DNA of 64,000 bases from Pleurodeles waltl (GCF_031143425.1 NC_090444.1:1310943324-1311007323), one strand, 5' to 3'. Numbered from the stretch's first letter, positions 33,251 to 44,765 are shown. The notes: generated from the letters alone by a model not told the origin. A program made the numbers and translations.

Positions 33251-34229
33251 GTTTGTGTTAGACTTGGCATCCTTGGTGTGGTCTCCCCTAACTTTTTGCC
33301 TCTGTTTCCCAGGTTGTTAATGTGTGCTGGACTCTGTTTTTGCTGTTTTTGTTACTCGGGGCACTTTACCACTGCTATCCAGTGCTACAGTGCAAGTGCG
33401 CCGATATAAAATGTGTATGTAATTGGATTTCCATGATTGGCATATTTGATTTACTGGAAAATCCCTAGTTCAGTGCACTAGAGGTGCCTAGGGCCTGTAA
33501 ATCAAATGCTACTTGTGGTCCTGCAGCACTGGTTGTGCCACCCATATTAGTAGCCCTGTAAACATGGCTCAGACCTGCCACTGCAGTGTCTGTGTGTGCA
33601 GATTTTAACTGCCAATTCGACTTGGCAAGTGTACCCACTTTCCAGGCCTAAACCTTCCCTTTTCTTACATGTAAGATGCCCCTAAGGTAGGCCCTAGGTA
33701 GCCCCATGGGCAGGGTGCAGTGTATGTTGAAGGTAGGACATATACTAATGTGTTTTACATGTCCTGACAGTGAAATACTGGCAAATTCGTTCTTCACTGT
33801 TGCAAGGCCTATCTCTCTCATAGGTTAACATGGGGGCTGCCTTTAAAAATGATTAAAGTGTAGATTCCCTTTGGGAGCAGATAGACTTGTAGTAAAGTTG
33901 GTTTTGAGATTGTGTGTTTGAAAATGCCACTTTTAGAAAGTGAGCATTTTCTTGCTTAAACCATTCTGTGACTCTGCCTGTTTCTGGATTCCCTGTCTGG
34001 GTTAGTTTGACAGTGGCCTGTTTGCACCTCTCTCTAGAGAGTTACACAAAGGGAGCTGGGGTGTAGCCTGCATAACCTGATGAGCCATCTGTGCTAAGCG
34101 GGGGAGAGGAGTGGTCACTCACACCTGAAAGGGCTGTGCCTGCCCTCATACAATGCAGTCTCCAACCCACTGGTGTGTGTCTGGGGCTTGGCCTGGGCAA
34201 GGCATGATTTCACAAACAAGAGAGACATT

Positions 34230-34271
34230 CCTTTGAAGTAAGCCTACTTCAAAGGCCAAAATGGGTATAAG
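34230..34271 (+). promoter_or_regulatory. Hairpin followed by TATA box in the solo LTR
   Basis: CCTTTGAAGTA and TACTTCAAAGG form a perfect 11-bp stem with a 4-base loop (34230-34255). TGGGTATAAGAAGAGC follows 6 bases later, a good TATA element (TATAAG at 34266-34271). The same order, stem then TGGGTATAAG, is kept at 9486-9537 in the other LTR copy, which argues for a functional promoter module. Confidence 0.6.
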
Positions 34272-34654
34272 AAGAGCACCCAAAACCAGAGACTTTAGAT
34301 CTCTTCTGGACATCAAGAGGAACCTCTGCCTGGAGAAGAGCTTAAGAGCTGAGGAGAAGTGCTGCCCTGCCTGTGACTGTGCTCTGTGGATCTATCCTGC
34401 AGTTGCTGCTTCTGCCTGTGCAATGGGGCAAAGACTGGACTTTGTTGTGCATTCCTGCTTGTGAAGACATCTCCAAGGGCTTGTTCTGAGTTTGCCTCCT
34501 GTTGTTGAAGTCTCAGGGCCATTAAAGAATTCTCCTGCCAGCAACTGATCTCTCTGCCGAGACTCGTGCCCTGCCAAGTGGTGCCTTATCCAGTTCCTGG
34601 GGCCATGGAAGGTAAAGCTGTCAGATCAAGACTGTAAATCCACGCATGGATGCG

Positions 34655-35005
34655 GCTAAAAAAACGATGCGCCGCCGGCTTTGCGGCAGAAATCAACGCT
34701 CCACTGGCATCGCGGCTGGAAGATCGACACACGTAGCTGGAGAAACGATGCGCAACATCTCCTGATGGAGGCTGATAACGTTGCAACCCACATATCGCGG
34801 TTTTGCTGATACCGTGAGGCAGGATTTTTGACGCAAACCTTGCTGGGAGTGGAATAATGACGCAAAGCCTGCCCGGACCCGAATGCTTGCCCGGATCAAC
34901 GCATCGCTCTCCTGCGGAGAGGAAAAACGATGCACGCGACCCGACCAGAGGAGGAGAAATGAGGCACGGTCTCGCTTGCAGGTGAGTAATCGATGCATCG
35001 CTAGC
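34655..35005. repeat. Cluster of ACGATGC/GACGCAA motifs
   Basis: Short motifs recur at irregular spacing inside the LTR: ACGATGCG (34660, 34745), GACGCAAA (34828, 34859), CAACGCATCG (34898), ACGATGCAC (34926) and TCGATGCATCG (34988). The block is far richer in CpG than its surroundings. It is absent or not recognisable in the 9.4-10.6 kb copy. Confidence 0.55.
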
Positions 35006-35419
35006 CTTTTCTGACACACGCTCACCCATGCGTGTTGTTTTGACGATACCCAGGTACTTTTCAAAGCAAACAGTGTTTTTACTGTTTACAAAAGGATTTA
35101 AGACTCTTTTGGCTTTTAAAATTAATAACTTGACTTGTGTATGTTGGATATTTGTCATTTTGGTCTTGTTTATTTAGAGAAATATTTCCTATTTTTCTAA
35201 ACCTGTGTTGTGTCCTTTTGTAGTGTTTTCACTGAGTTACAGTGTGTTTTGGAACAAATACTTTATACCTAGTCTCTGAAGTTAAGCCTGCCTGCTCGTG
35301 CCATGCTACAAAGGGGGTTAGCTGAGGGTTATTCTCCTTTACCCGTATTAGAGTGAGGGTCCTTGCTTGGACAGGGGGTAACCTGACTGCCAACCAAAGA
35401 CTCCATTTCTAACAGTTTG

Positions 35420-36120
35420 TGAATCATAACATTGTTTTCTCATTCATCTGTAGTGCTTTTTCTACATATTTTTCCTCCCTTAATTTTATTTTAAATAAAA
35501 CATCACAGTTGCTTCTTGCCATTTGATTCCGTGCAATTTCCAAAAAATAGAATAATTTACACTGGTATTTTATCTCATAACTGCGAAATGTATTTTACAT
35601 TAAAAAATTTACACTTTGGCATATATATTGGTACTTCATATATTCATTTCATATATAAATAATGACAGGCAGTTGAGCTACATAGTGTTTTCTATGGGCC
35701 TCTTTAAAGCTCACAGTGCTTACAAAGGCTTAGGCATGCAGCAGCTTCTTTCATCCGTGACCTATGCATGAAGGTGCAGGTAATTCACCACTTACTGTTC
35801 CAAACAAATAGGTGAAACCTCTTTTCACCCTTTGGGCAAGGTAAGTGAGGGGCATCAAATACACCAGCTTTTGGTGGAGGATGTTGGCTTATAATGTCCT
35901 CCTGAACGGTGTTTGTATTACCCCTACATTTTTTTATAATATTTTCAGCCTGTGTTTGCAAAAATGTGTCATAGGAACTGAGACATGTTAAAGAACCACC
36001 CAATTGATCCCTAGATGTGATTTAAAACAACTCTTCAGATGTTCGTGAACACTGGGGCTGATTTAAAAAAATACTTTGGTAAACCCTTCAGGTCTAGCTC
36101 ATGTTTTTAGTTACAACACA
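35420..36120. other. Unidentified AT-rich sequence
   Basis: About 700 bp with no recognised repeat or gene. Confidence 0.4.
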
Positions 36121-36164
36121 GAACTATTGACTTTGCCAAGTCACTGCCTGGGGGCACCGGGCCT

Positions 36165-36650
36165 GCAAGGAAAGAGCAGGGCAGCACATTGACCCTGCAA
36201 AGAGGGATGGGGTACACAGAGGGGCTGCACGTATTGGGGAATGGCAGCACAGTGATACAAAGATGGGATGCAGGAGGACTGGGGTGGCAAAAGAGGGTCT
36301 CAAGGGGTATGGGAGGACACTCAGATGGACACCAGAGACAGGGCTGGGATACAAGTGGGACAGGGCCACAAAATGCCCAAATGGTTGCAGTGGCATACAT
36401 AGAGAGGTGATACATAAGAGCTGAAGAACACACATGGGGGCTACAAGGGTGAGCAAAGTTGCAGAACAAAATGATTGCTGGGTTGAAGGGACACACACAG
36501 GGGCACGAGAGGGGGAACAGGGAAGGACACATTTGCTCCAGAGGGGCTGAAGGCACAATTCTAGGGTGCTGAGAGTCAACAAGGGCACTGCAGGAGGTAT
36601 GGAGCCTAGTACGGGGGTGGAACAGGACAGCACACTACAGGAAGGCAAGG
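36165..36650. repeat. G-rich degenerate minisatellite
   Basis: A purine-rich plus strand has recurrent GGGGCTGCA, GGGATGCAGG, GGGACACAGGGG and AGGACAC-like blocks and very few pyrimidine runs. The antisense frame of about 180 codons across it is a by-product of this composition. It abuts the 22-bp satellite. Confidence 0.5.
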
Positions 36651-36654
36651 GTAC

Positions 36655-39600
36655 TCCCACCATAACATCAAAACCAAAACATCCACCATCACATGTTAAT
36701 ACACGCTACAATGTACCATTCACCCATTTCATATCCATACCACCACCATTATAGGCCAAAAGATCCACTGCCATACATCTACAGACTAGTCATTATGTGC
36801 TCACCCAGCTCGTCTCATATGCCAACACACTCAGCATCCTTCTCCAACACAACCACTGTCAGATGCCAAGAAACTCTCTATTACACATACATTCACCATC
36901 TGATGTCAACAGAAATAACTTTATAGGCACATAAACCCACCTGCATATGTCCTCAGAAGCACAATGAGATCATAATACATTCATCACCATACATCCACAC
37001 AATCAGCAACATTCGTTAACACACCTACAATGATAGACCCATAAACCTACCATCATAAGTCCACACAACCAACATCATATATCAACATAGCCACCATTGT
37101 ATGCCAAGACACTCACCATCATATTTCAATACCCTAGCGCAGGGGTCTTCAAACTGAGGGGACAGACCCCCCAGGGGGTCCTCACGCGATCATTGGGGAT
37201 GCATGCTCTGGTCAAAGGAAGCATTATGGTGATAATAGGGCTTTGTTTTAAGTTGAAAAAAATGAGCAGCAGTGAACCCCTCTGCAATGGGCCATCACTT
37301 ACATTTGTTGTCATTTATATCCAAGCTGGGAGTATGTATTAAAAGGGAAGGTAGTCCAAATACTCTTCAAGACCCCCACTTCTAAGACTCACACTGTGAA
37401 TACTTGTACACATTAGCAATGCCTGCCTAACCAGAATAGTGTGTTTGGCATCATGTATTTGATTGCATTTTTAAAACAGTAACAGAATTTAACATAAATG
37501 TTTAAATAAGTGTACACATTTTTAAACATTGCCAATTTAATAGAATTGTGAAATATTTGCAAGGACCAGATTTATATTCACTGTGGGAATGGGTACAGTG
37601 TTGAAAAATGTGAAGTCCACTGCTCTAGTGTGACCACCTCACTCCAGTTCATTACCAACAGTTTCTCCAGTTCGGAACTCTTTACCTAAAAATCATTGAT
37701 TTCAGCTGTTTCAGATGAATTAATTCAATGGAAGCAAAACAAGACTACAACACAGAGAATGCATTAGGCTATCGCACAGAAGTTCGGGACTGGAAACAAT
37801 TACTCCACAGCATACCCATCATCATAACTCAAAACTCCCAACATGATACATACACACAAAACAATATACAAAGGGACATTTAAATGTCCACATAACCAAC
37901 ATCATAAACCAAAACATCAATCATCATACGCCAACACATTCAAAATCATACATCCACACAAACACTATGTGACAATACACCTACCCTCACATCATCAAAC
38001 TAACCATTACATGCCAACCCACCCAACCTCATACATCCACATCATACAACAACGTGTACCATCATATGCCAACGTAACACAACCATCATCATACATCTAG
38101 ACAACTTAAAATATGTCAACACACCCACAATCATACATCCCCAAAGCCAACATCATGCCATACTGAAGAGCAAAACAGTGAAAATACATAAAAAAGTTAT
38201 ATTGAAAGGAATTTAGGTTTGACTAATGTTAAAAGTGGTGTTGCCTTAACAAATAAAAAGTCATGCAATAAATGGTGTTAGCTTCACCACGTGTCAGAAC
38301 CCCGCTGTGCTAAGTCAACATTAATTTGCACCCAAAAAGACAGTCTTTGTTATGTCATTCAACTTTTCTAACTGAAAGTAACACAACAGAATATGAAGCA
38401 TCATTAAGCACTTTATATGTAAACACAACTACTATTATACATCCAAATGCCAACAAAAGAGGACCATAATATGCCAACATGGCCATTTTCATATACTTGT
38501 CTTTCCTCTTTCATATGGCAATGAACCCTCCATCATACAATCACCCACTCAACATCTTAAATGACATACTCACAGGTACATGTCTTAACCACAAATATAG
38601 GTTAAAACACAGAGGCATTTGTGTATCATTACCTAAGCACATACTCTCATTAACCTCCATCATTCCTGTAACAGCCATAAGCACCACACACACACACACA
38701 TTGTTTGCACACTAAACAGTATACACTCACATGTCCCTTATCTGAAACCACACTGCCATATCCACATACCAACATCAACCAAGACATGTACGTACACCCT
38801 CCTTCAAATGACCACCATCCTGCAAACCACCTAGCCACCATCATAAGCAAAGAAGTTTAGCACTGTACATCAAAACCACATATTCATCATATGCCCACAC
38901 ACCAACCATCTCATGCTAATACTCCGACCATAATACATTCACACAACTAGCATTTACCAATGCTTTTCATAGTCACTCCAAGAATTGACTCACCCCACCA
39001 TGCATCATTTCATTGTGCTATGACCATAATCAATGATTTTCAATTTAAGCTTTATCAGGTAATAACAGGGATGGCAGTCAAGTTTGACTTAGTGTGGCTG
39101 GTGAACATTTTTTTAAATTAATAAAAAAAATCACTTAAAAACTAAAGTTGAAAGGAAGTTATGGGAGACAAATATGTTAAAAGTGGATTAGAGATCAAAC
39201 TAAAATGTTAAGATATTCAGATGTCAAGGTGCTAGCTTCACCTCTCAGCATCCCCATACGAAGTCAAGCTCAACTCCCACTTCCAGCTTGGATTATTCGG
39301 TACATCACACACCTTTTCATGCAAAAACCCATGCACTAGGCAATATAAAACACCAAGAAGGCATCATACACCAACACCTGCCCACCATATATTCCTTCAC
39401 ACAGTCAACCCACACACCATATCTGCATCCACCCAACTTCATATGACAGTACAGCCATAATCATACAGCTATCAACCCAACATAATATATGACCTTAAAA
39501 GCACTGTTATATTTGCACACCAGCATTATTTATGACCATACACCTCATCACAAAATCAATCACACAATCACATTCATAAGCTCACACTTACACCATGTAA

Positions 39601-40470
39601 CCAACAGATCGGGTACTGCACCAACCTATACCCACAGACACACTTTTACATGCCAGCAAACCTACCTGCATACATCCAAGTACATAGTACATGCTCAAAA
39701 CCCTAATACAGCAACAAACTTACCATAATACCAAAACTCAATAACTGTAATGCACCCATTTAGTCTCTATTAATTAAAGCCCTACAGTGTGACTGCAAGA
39801 ACCTAGCCATACAATTATATATCCTTCTACTCACATACAAATACAATTAGCAATTTGCTCTAACACATCATGTTTCGAGCTTACTCAAGTAATAATAGAG
39901 TTAACAAAGCCGCCATTACATAACCACACAGCAAGAATTTTACAACACAAATAGCATCATAATCCAAACACACCATTGTATATAAATCTACCAACATACA
40001 CCATCCCACTACCATTTAATGCCAACTATCATGCACCCACAAAGTCTCCATTTAATAATGCTCCATAGGGTTACTTCAAAACCATTCTCACATAATCATG
40101 AAACCTTTGCCACGGCTATATCACAATAAATGACTCTCTAAAATGTAATAACATAAGAGAGATAAATTAAGTTTGACTTAGTACAGTGGGGTGGGGGGCC
40201 ACAGGATGAAGTTGGAACTTGATTCGGGAATTTCCTAACATTGTAAAAACGTTTGGGAGATTGGTGCTGCCAGTATGATTATGAAATTCATATTCCATAG
40301 GAAACCATAAAATAGTTTCTAACTAACAAGCGATATTCTATACTCACTTTAACTGAGTTTCCTGGACAAAAGTTAAGGCTGGCAGTCATTGGGGAGTGTC
40401 AACGTTATCTGAACTTTGGCTGCACACACACAGAGAATGCATTATATGATAGCATTTCAACAATGAACTA
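36655..40470. repeat. Degenerate 22-bp satellite with longer spacers
   Basis: A 22-bp unit close to CCATCATATGCCAACACACC plus two bases runs head to tail. Six consecutive 22-bp units can be read between about 37010 and 37135. Arrays occupy roughly 36655-37131, 37800-38160, 38400-38985 and 39350-40085. The spacers between them (ending near 37775, 38390, 39345 and 40455) share blocks such as AAGTTTGACTTAGT, GGTGTTAGCTTCACC and CAGAGAATGCATTA, so the array looks like a higher-order repeat of about 0.6-1.1 kb. It has no coding content. A (CA)8 tract lies at about 38685-38700. Confidence 0.75.
37140..37622. mobile_element. Non-autonomous hAT element, 483 bp
   Basis: The left end CAGGGGTCTTCAAACTGAGG is the classic hAT terminal repeat. 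The right end (...GTGAAGTCCACTG) is its diverged complement, matching about 12 of 16 positions. An 8-bp target duplication flanks it: CCCTAGCG at 37132-37139 and CTCTAGTG at 37623-37630, differing at two positions. There is no transposase. It is inserted in the satellite and therefore younger than the array. Confidence 0.82.
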
Positions 40471-40730
40471 CATTTGCCAGCAGGCAATTAACTTGAATTT
40501 TCTCTTGACAGATGATGGCTATCTTGGGTATCTGGGCACAACTTCCCATGTGGCCCATGGCTTCTATACTAGACAGTTGTGAAGCAACGTTGCTGCAGAC
40601 ATGACCATGCTAAATGCATATTGGATGTCCTTGTCAATACTCATTGCTTTCCTATATATTTGTATTGAAGAACATTTGTAATTTAGAGAAGTATTAAGAA
40701 AGGTATGTTGTAGATAGAAACACACTTTGA

Positions 40731-40810
40731 ACTATTTTCTAGACATCTATACAAACATTTCTAAGGCTGTTAGGGTTGGTACATTTGCTAAAAGTTATCC
40801 TGTGACAGAG
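40731..40810 (+). repeat. Dispersed repeat, copy 1
   Basis: CTATTTTCTAGACATCTATAC through GTTGGTACATTTGCTAAAAG matches 41586-41660 at roughly 80%. It lies just upstream of the decayed Gypsy gag. Confidence 0.6.
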
Positions 40811-41049
40811 AGTCAAGTAGAAATTATAACTCATCTTCCATCAAGAGTGCAGAGAGTTGAAGCATGAGTTTTCTGGATTTACAAGAAATGATCCTCTGCT
40901 TCATAATTTTTCTGCCCTTAGTAATCAGATGTAAATATAGAAAATCACACTTTTATTTAGAAAAGTAGATGTTTTGCCTAATGCACAGCCCTCAAGATCA
41001 ATTAAATTATACTTCCACATTTAATCTGTTAATAACTCAGATTAGATGG

Positions 41050-41260
41050 AGAGAAACATAAAGGACTGTGAAGTTAGTGGAAGGATATCTTGGCACAGAT
41101 GATGAATCCTCCTATTACGTGTGAGGAGTTCATAGAGTTAGTGGTGCATATAGATTGTTTATCTCACCATTTTTCAGAAAAGAACATAGTAGAAGGTAGA
41201 AGGTAGAAGAAAACAGTGTTAACAAAACTCTTGAGCCAATCAATTTAGACTGCATAAGTG
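41050..41260 (+). pseudogene. Gypsy chromovirus-type gag fragment
   Basis: Reads MMNPPITCEEFIELVVHID and then a charged stretch. In chromovirus gag proteins a similar block (P-x-T-x-EE-[FL]-I-x-L-x-[IV]-x-ID) lies just before the basic nucleocapsid. About 70 codons are recognisable. It is in the same orientation as the pol pieces downstream. Confidence 0.55.
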
Positions 41261-41513
41261 GGCTCCTATGTAAAAAAAGAGGGGGCAAGAAGATGTGTAA
41301 ATGGTTGTGATGTGTTGTGGAACGGTCAGGGCATTTTCAACACTTCAGAAGTAAATCCATGATATTTAAGAATCAGATGTCTCTGACATTGCCCACCCAA
41401 AGCCGGTGGAAAACTAAATTACTTGAAAATGAAACAAGCTATTTGGTCAGTGAAGAATTTACGTGAGTTCACAGAAGGATAATGAATACAATGTAGATTA
41501 CACTGTGATTTAC

Positions 41514-41745
41514 ATGATAGTTCCCATGACGGTGATTCTATAAGATGGCTAGGGGAAGCTGATTTCGATGCTGTTAGACTGAGGCTTCTTGAACTATTTT
41601 CTGGACATCTATAAAAATGTTTCTCAGAATGTGGGTTGGTACATTTGCTATAAGATGCCATTTGTCAGAACAGGATTCCCATGATGATTTTGTAAGAAGG
41701 TCAGGAGAAGCTGATTGTGATGCTTTTAGACTGGGGGGCTTTCGG
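41514..41745 (+). repeat. Two tandem copies of an about 153-bp unit
   Basis: TTCCCATGACGGTGATTCTATAAGA (with GGGGAAGCTGATTTCGATG) at 41520 recurs as TTCCCATGATGATTTTGTAAGA (with GGAGAAGCTGATTGTGATG) at 41675. The block matching 40731-40810 lies between them (41586-41660). The repeat lies between the gag and protease remnants. Confidence 0.65.
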
Positions 41746-41822
41746 AAATTATATGGATAATACATTTGTTTAATCCTTGCAGATTCCAGTAATCAAGAAA
41801 AATATACCTGAAATCAAGCCAT

Positions 41823-42143
41823 TTGATTGGTTCTAATCCAGCCTTGGGTATTGCAAGGTTTCAGACATATGTGATTTCTTTAGTTTGTTTCAGAAATCAT
41901 CCTAACATAATTCGATTTGATTTGATAGATTCTGCTCATATTATGGTAATATTTAGAATACCCTGGTTGACATTTCCTGATCCATATATTGATAGTGCTG
42001 CCAGGACAGATGAAATGAGTTTAGGCTATTGTCAGATTGGTTGCATGATTTCAAGTAGTTCCAGAGAAAACCACCCTTCTAAAGTACTTGCAGAGGTCAT
42101 TGGATTGACAGCTATTGGATGTGCTATAGCTTTATTCCAATGA
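41823..42143 (+). pseudogene. Gypsy chromovirus-type protease remnant
   Basis: An open segment of 106 codons contains IRFDLIDSAHIMVIFRIPWL (about 41905-41965), the C-terminal protease signature (family form G-x-PWL), followed by PDPYIDSAARTDEMSLGY. The catalytic D-S-G-A triplet should lie upstream and is not visible. The last part, ending in an alanine-rich stretch, has no clear match. Confidence 0.65.
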
Positions 42144-42244
42144 TATGTAGAATTTAGCAATGTATTATCCCCATACAAAAGTTATGAATGCAGAATCAAT
42201 TAAGAACCAGGTACCCAAATTCCTTGTATCTGAGTATATACACT

Positions 42245-42935
42245 TGCTGAATTAGTGACAGAATTTCCTACACAGTATCTGGATGAAAATTTGGATTACA
42301 GGTTTATTATGTCACTAGTATCATGCCTTGCCCCTTTTATTTTTCATTCGCTAAAAAGGTGTGAGCTGAGAACATACAAAGACTACAGAGCTTTCATGAA
42401 AATTATATTGAAGAATCATTACCCTTTACCATTATTGTCATAAATAAGATCAGAATAGTTAGAGCATTCACAAAGTTAGAGCTCAATAAAGCCTATCCTC
42501 TAGGCACGGTTTGAGAGGTTAATGAATGGAAGCAGCATTCCTTACTATAATTGGATTGTTTGAATACTTGGTCATGCCTTTTGGACTCTGCGGTGCTTAT
42601 TTTATTCATTGAGAAGTTTTTTGGATGTGCTCTGTAGTGTCTATTTAGATGCTCTTGTGATGTCCTCTGACACATGAGAAACTCACACATGCCATGTTAA
42701 GGCTGTATTGCAAGGGTTAAGAGAGCATCACCTTTTGCTACAATAAATAAATGCCTTTTTCATGCCACTACTTTGGATTTTTGGGGAACATCATTACACC
42801 TGAAGGCATTAAGGTGGATGAAAAGAAAGTGACAGCAACTGTTTAACATCCTATACCAGCTTCAGTCAAGTCAGTTCAGAGCATTTGGGCTTTATTGATT
42901 TTATGGGAGGTTCATTCATTGTTTTTTAGAATTAG
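42245..42935 (+). pseudogene. Gypsy chromovirus-type reverse transcriptase remnant
   Basis: QYLDENLDYRFI, KRCELRTYKDYRAFMKI and ILKNHYPLPLL (42275-42440) give fingers and early palm. Then come KLELNKAYPL (42474-42500, motif A with N for the catalytic D), EYLVMPFGLC-like (42556-42590), a damaged YLDD region near 42640-42660 and FHATTLDFWGTSLHLKALRW (42758-42820), the post-RT motif. Frameshifts and stops occur throughout. Confidence 0.75.
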
Positions 42936-43199
42936 AAGATACAATATTAAATTAATAGTACGTAATTAGTGTTTGTTAGGTTAAAAGCATCAGGCAATTT
43001 GTTTATTGAAATAACATGTTCTATCCCCATTAGCAACAGCTCACTAATGAATACCCTTTCAGTGTGAGGTAGATACTTCTTATGCAATTCATCTTAAAAA
43101 ATACAGACAATGGTCACTTTCTCCCAGTTACTTAATTTTCTAAGCACATTTCATTGGCAAAGGTAAATTAAATAACAATTGGCAATGTACTTTCTGTCC

Positions 43200-43440
43200 A
43201 TTAAGGGCTTCTTTGAAGAATGGAAACATTATTTGATCAGCGCCAAACGCACCAAGCTATACTTATCACTGAAGGCTGCAGCTCCTGAAATCAGCCAGAG
43301 CATTTTACCTAGACAACTCAGATGAACTTCTTTCTCTGACTATGATTTTGTGATGAACTGTCAACCAGATCCCAAGAATGGGAAAGATGATGCTTTATCA
43401 CAACACGCTCAAAGAGTGGATGAAAATCAGTTGACATAAT
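43200..43440 (+). pseudogene. Gypsy RNase H end remnant
   Basis: SFSDYDFVMNCQPDPKNGKDDALSQ (43330-43405) is read after a stop. It matches the conserved end of Gypsy RNase H (F-x-[IV]-x-YRPG-x-x-N-x-ADALSR). Lysine is in place of the usual Ala-flanking residue in ADAL. Confidence 0.7.
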
Positions 43441-43639
43441 TATTTTTTCTACAAAACGTCTTGTAAGATCATTCCCTTGTTCAAATTAGTATAGATTAAT
43501 TTCTGAACAAAGTATGTGCAGAAAGCCCAACTATAGACAACAGAGCTGGTTAATAGAACACAAAAATGGTCATGAAAATGATGGCTTTTTCTATTGAGTG
43601 AAAGCTAGATGTTTACCATCAGATAATTTAGAACAATAG

Positions 43640-43900
43640 ATTATGAACTGGTGTCATGATTCAAAGTTTGCGGGACATCCTGAAATTGATAAGACTGTAG
43701 CAGTGAAGAGATATTTATTGCTGGTTACGTTTATTTACTGATGTTAAATCAAAATGACCAATCCCTGCCAAATTAAGAGTCCCCATAGTATATCAGTGGG
43801 TTTATTGAGACCTTTGCCTGTTCCTTTTAGACCTTGTTATATGATGTTAATGATTTCTTTTGTATCGGTTGCCATCACTTACTATTGTGTGCATTATGAA
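43640..43900 (+). pseudogene. Gypsy integrase N-terminal remnant
   Basis: NWCHDSKFAGHPEIDKTVAVKR (43649-43712) gives the first histidines of the HHCC domain. A SVGLLRPLPVPFRP block (43790-43835) is the standard linker to the catalytic core. The core itself is lost in AT-rich decay by about 43930. Confidence 0.72.
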
Positions 43901-44005
43901 ACAACAATTATGTTACATGTAATCATGTGATACTTTCCTGGCTCACTCTTCTCTTTCTATTTCCATTTGTTTTTCCGTACTATTCTCTTTTTGCTCATAT
44001 CCACA

Positions 44006-44110
44006 TACTGACTCGCAAAATGTGAATGAGCATCGCATAAGACTGTTTGCGTGGCGCAAACTGCGATTTTCGCAGTTTGCACCATGCAAACGGCTTCCTA
44101 CACCTGGCCC
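44006..44110. mobile_element. Half copy of a hairpin-chain MITE
   Basis: TACTGACTCGCAAAATGTGAATGAGCATCGC onward matches 63526-63630 closely. The GGCGCAAACTGCGA/TCGCAGTTTGCACC stem is intact and the right end is CTACACCTGGCCC. Only the terminal hairpin unit is present; the left half is missing. Confidence 0.8.
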
Positions 44111-44550
44111 TCAGAGTCTCTGAAGCAATGTCCAAACTCAAAAAAATCAACTTGACTAAAGGATTTCTTTGTATTCTGGTGTAATCTCTTGCCAATAATA
44201 GTTTTGATAAACTTGCTCTATTTCCAGTCTCCTAATTCTCAGGAGAGTGCTTGTTACGGGAAATACGTCTTTCCTTAATGTCTGTTTAGCGGTATCTTGG
44301 ATTCCCACTCAATAAATCATGCTATTTCTTATTGTCATAAATTATTTAAAAGACAGAGCTCTGTTTTGTTTCATTTAAGCGATTAATATTTCCTAAATGG
44401 AGTCACTTGCTTGAAAATTTCAGAAGAACCCAAACTGTTTTTTTTCACCTTTCCTATTTTCTCTCTTTTACAGGAAATATAGGATGGTCTACAAAAGATG
44501 GTAGAGGAGAACTGGGACTCTGCAGGAAACTGACAGGAGGGCGAGGATCA
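44111..44550. other. AT-rich spacer
   Basis: Nothing recognised. Confidence 0.35.
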
Positions 44551-44552
44551 TC

Positions 44553-44745
44553 GGAACTCGGCTGGAGGCTGTCCTGAGGACGAGAAATGCTGGAATTCGA
44601 CTGGAAGCTGGTCAGAGAATGAGGAACATGGGACCTCGACTGGAGGCAGGCTGCAGAACAAGGAACTTGACTTGCACTGGAACTTGACTCGGAGAAGGCT
44701 GGAGGACAAGGAACTTGACTTGACTGGAAACCGATGAGCAGAGCA
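44553..44745. repeat. GA-rich minisatellite, 39-bp period
   Basis: GGAACTCGGCTGGAGGCTG, GGAATTCGACTGGAAGCTGG and GGACCTCGACTGGAGGCAGG start at 44553, 44592 and 44631, exactly 39 bp apart. Less regular GGAACTTGACT copies follow at 44662, 44679 and 44709. The antisense Ser/Pro-rich frame here (44454-44765) is produced by the repeat. Confidence 0.75.
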
Positions 44746-44765
44746 ATCGGTTCGAAACCAAACAA

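Larger units (their letters stand above)
33256..35414 (+). mobile_element. Solo LTR, 2159 bp, perfect GTTTG target duplication
   Basis: It starts TGTTAGA and ends TCTAACA, a 7-bp terminal inverted repeat. GTTTG at 33251-33255 is repeated exactly at 35415-35419. No internal retroelement genes are present, so this is one LTR left by recombination between two LTRs. It contains a stem plus TATA signal (34230-34271) and a GC-rich block with repeated CGATGC motifs. The long antisense open frames in 34586-35158 fall in that GC-rich block and are not taken as a gene. Its 3' half matches 9371-10594. The parent element family is unknown to me. Confidence 0.92.

Noticed and set aside
34586..35158. Minus-strand open frame of 190 codons
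   Set aside because: It lies inside the CpG-rich block of the solo LTR, overlaps other long frames on the same strand, and shows no domain. The LTR boundaries with a target duplication explain the sequence.
36124..36663. Minus-strand open frame of 179 codons, Cys/Pro/Ser-rich
   Set aside because: It is produced by the G-rich minisatellite composition; a second overlapping frame on the same strand is equally long, and there is no domain.
36655..40085. CRISPR-like array
   Set aside because: The 22-bp units run head to tail without unique spacers of constant length, the setting is a vertebrate genome, and no cas genes exist.
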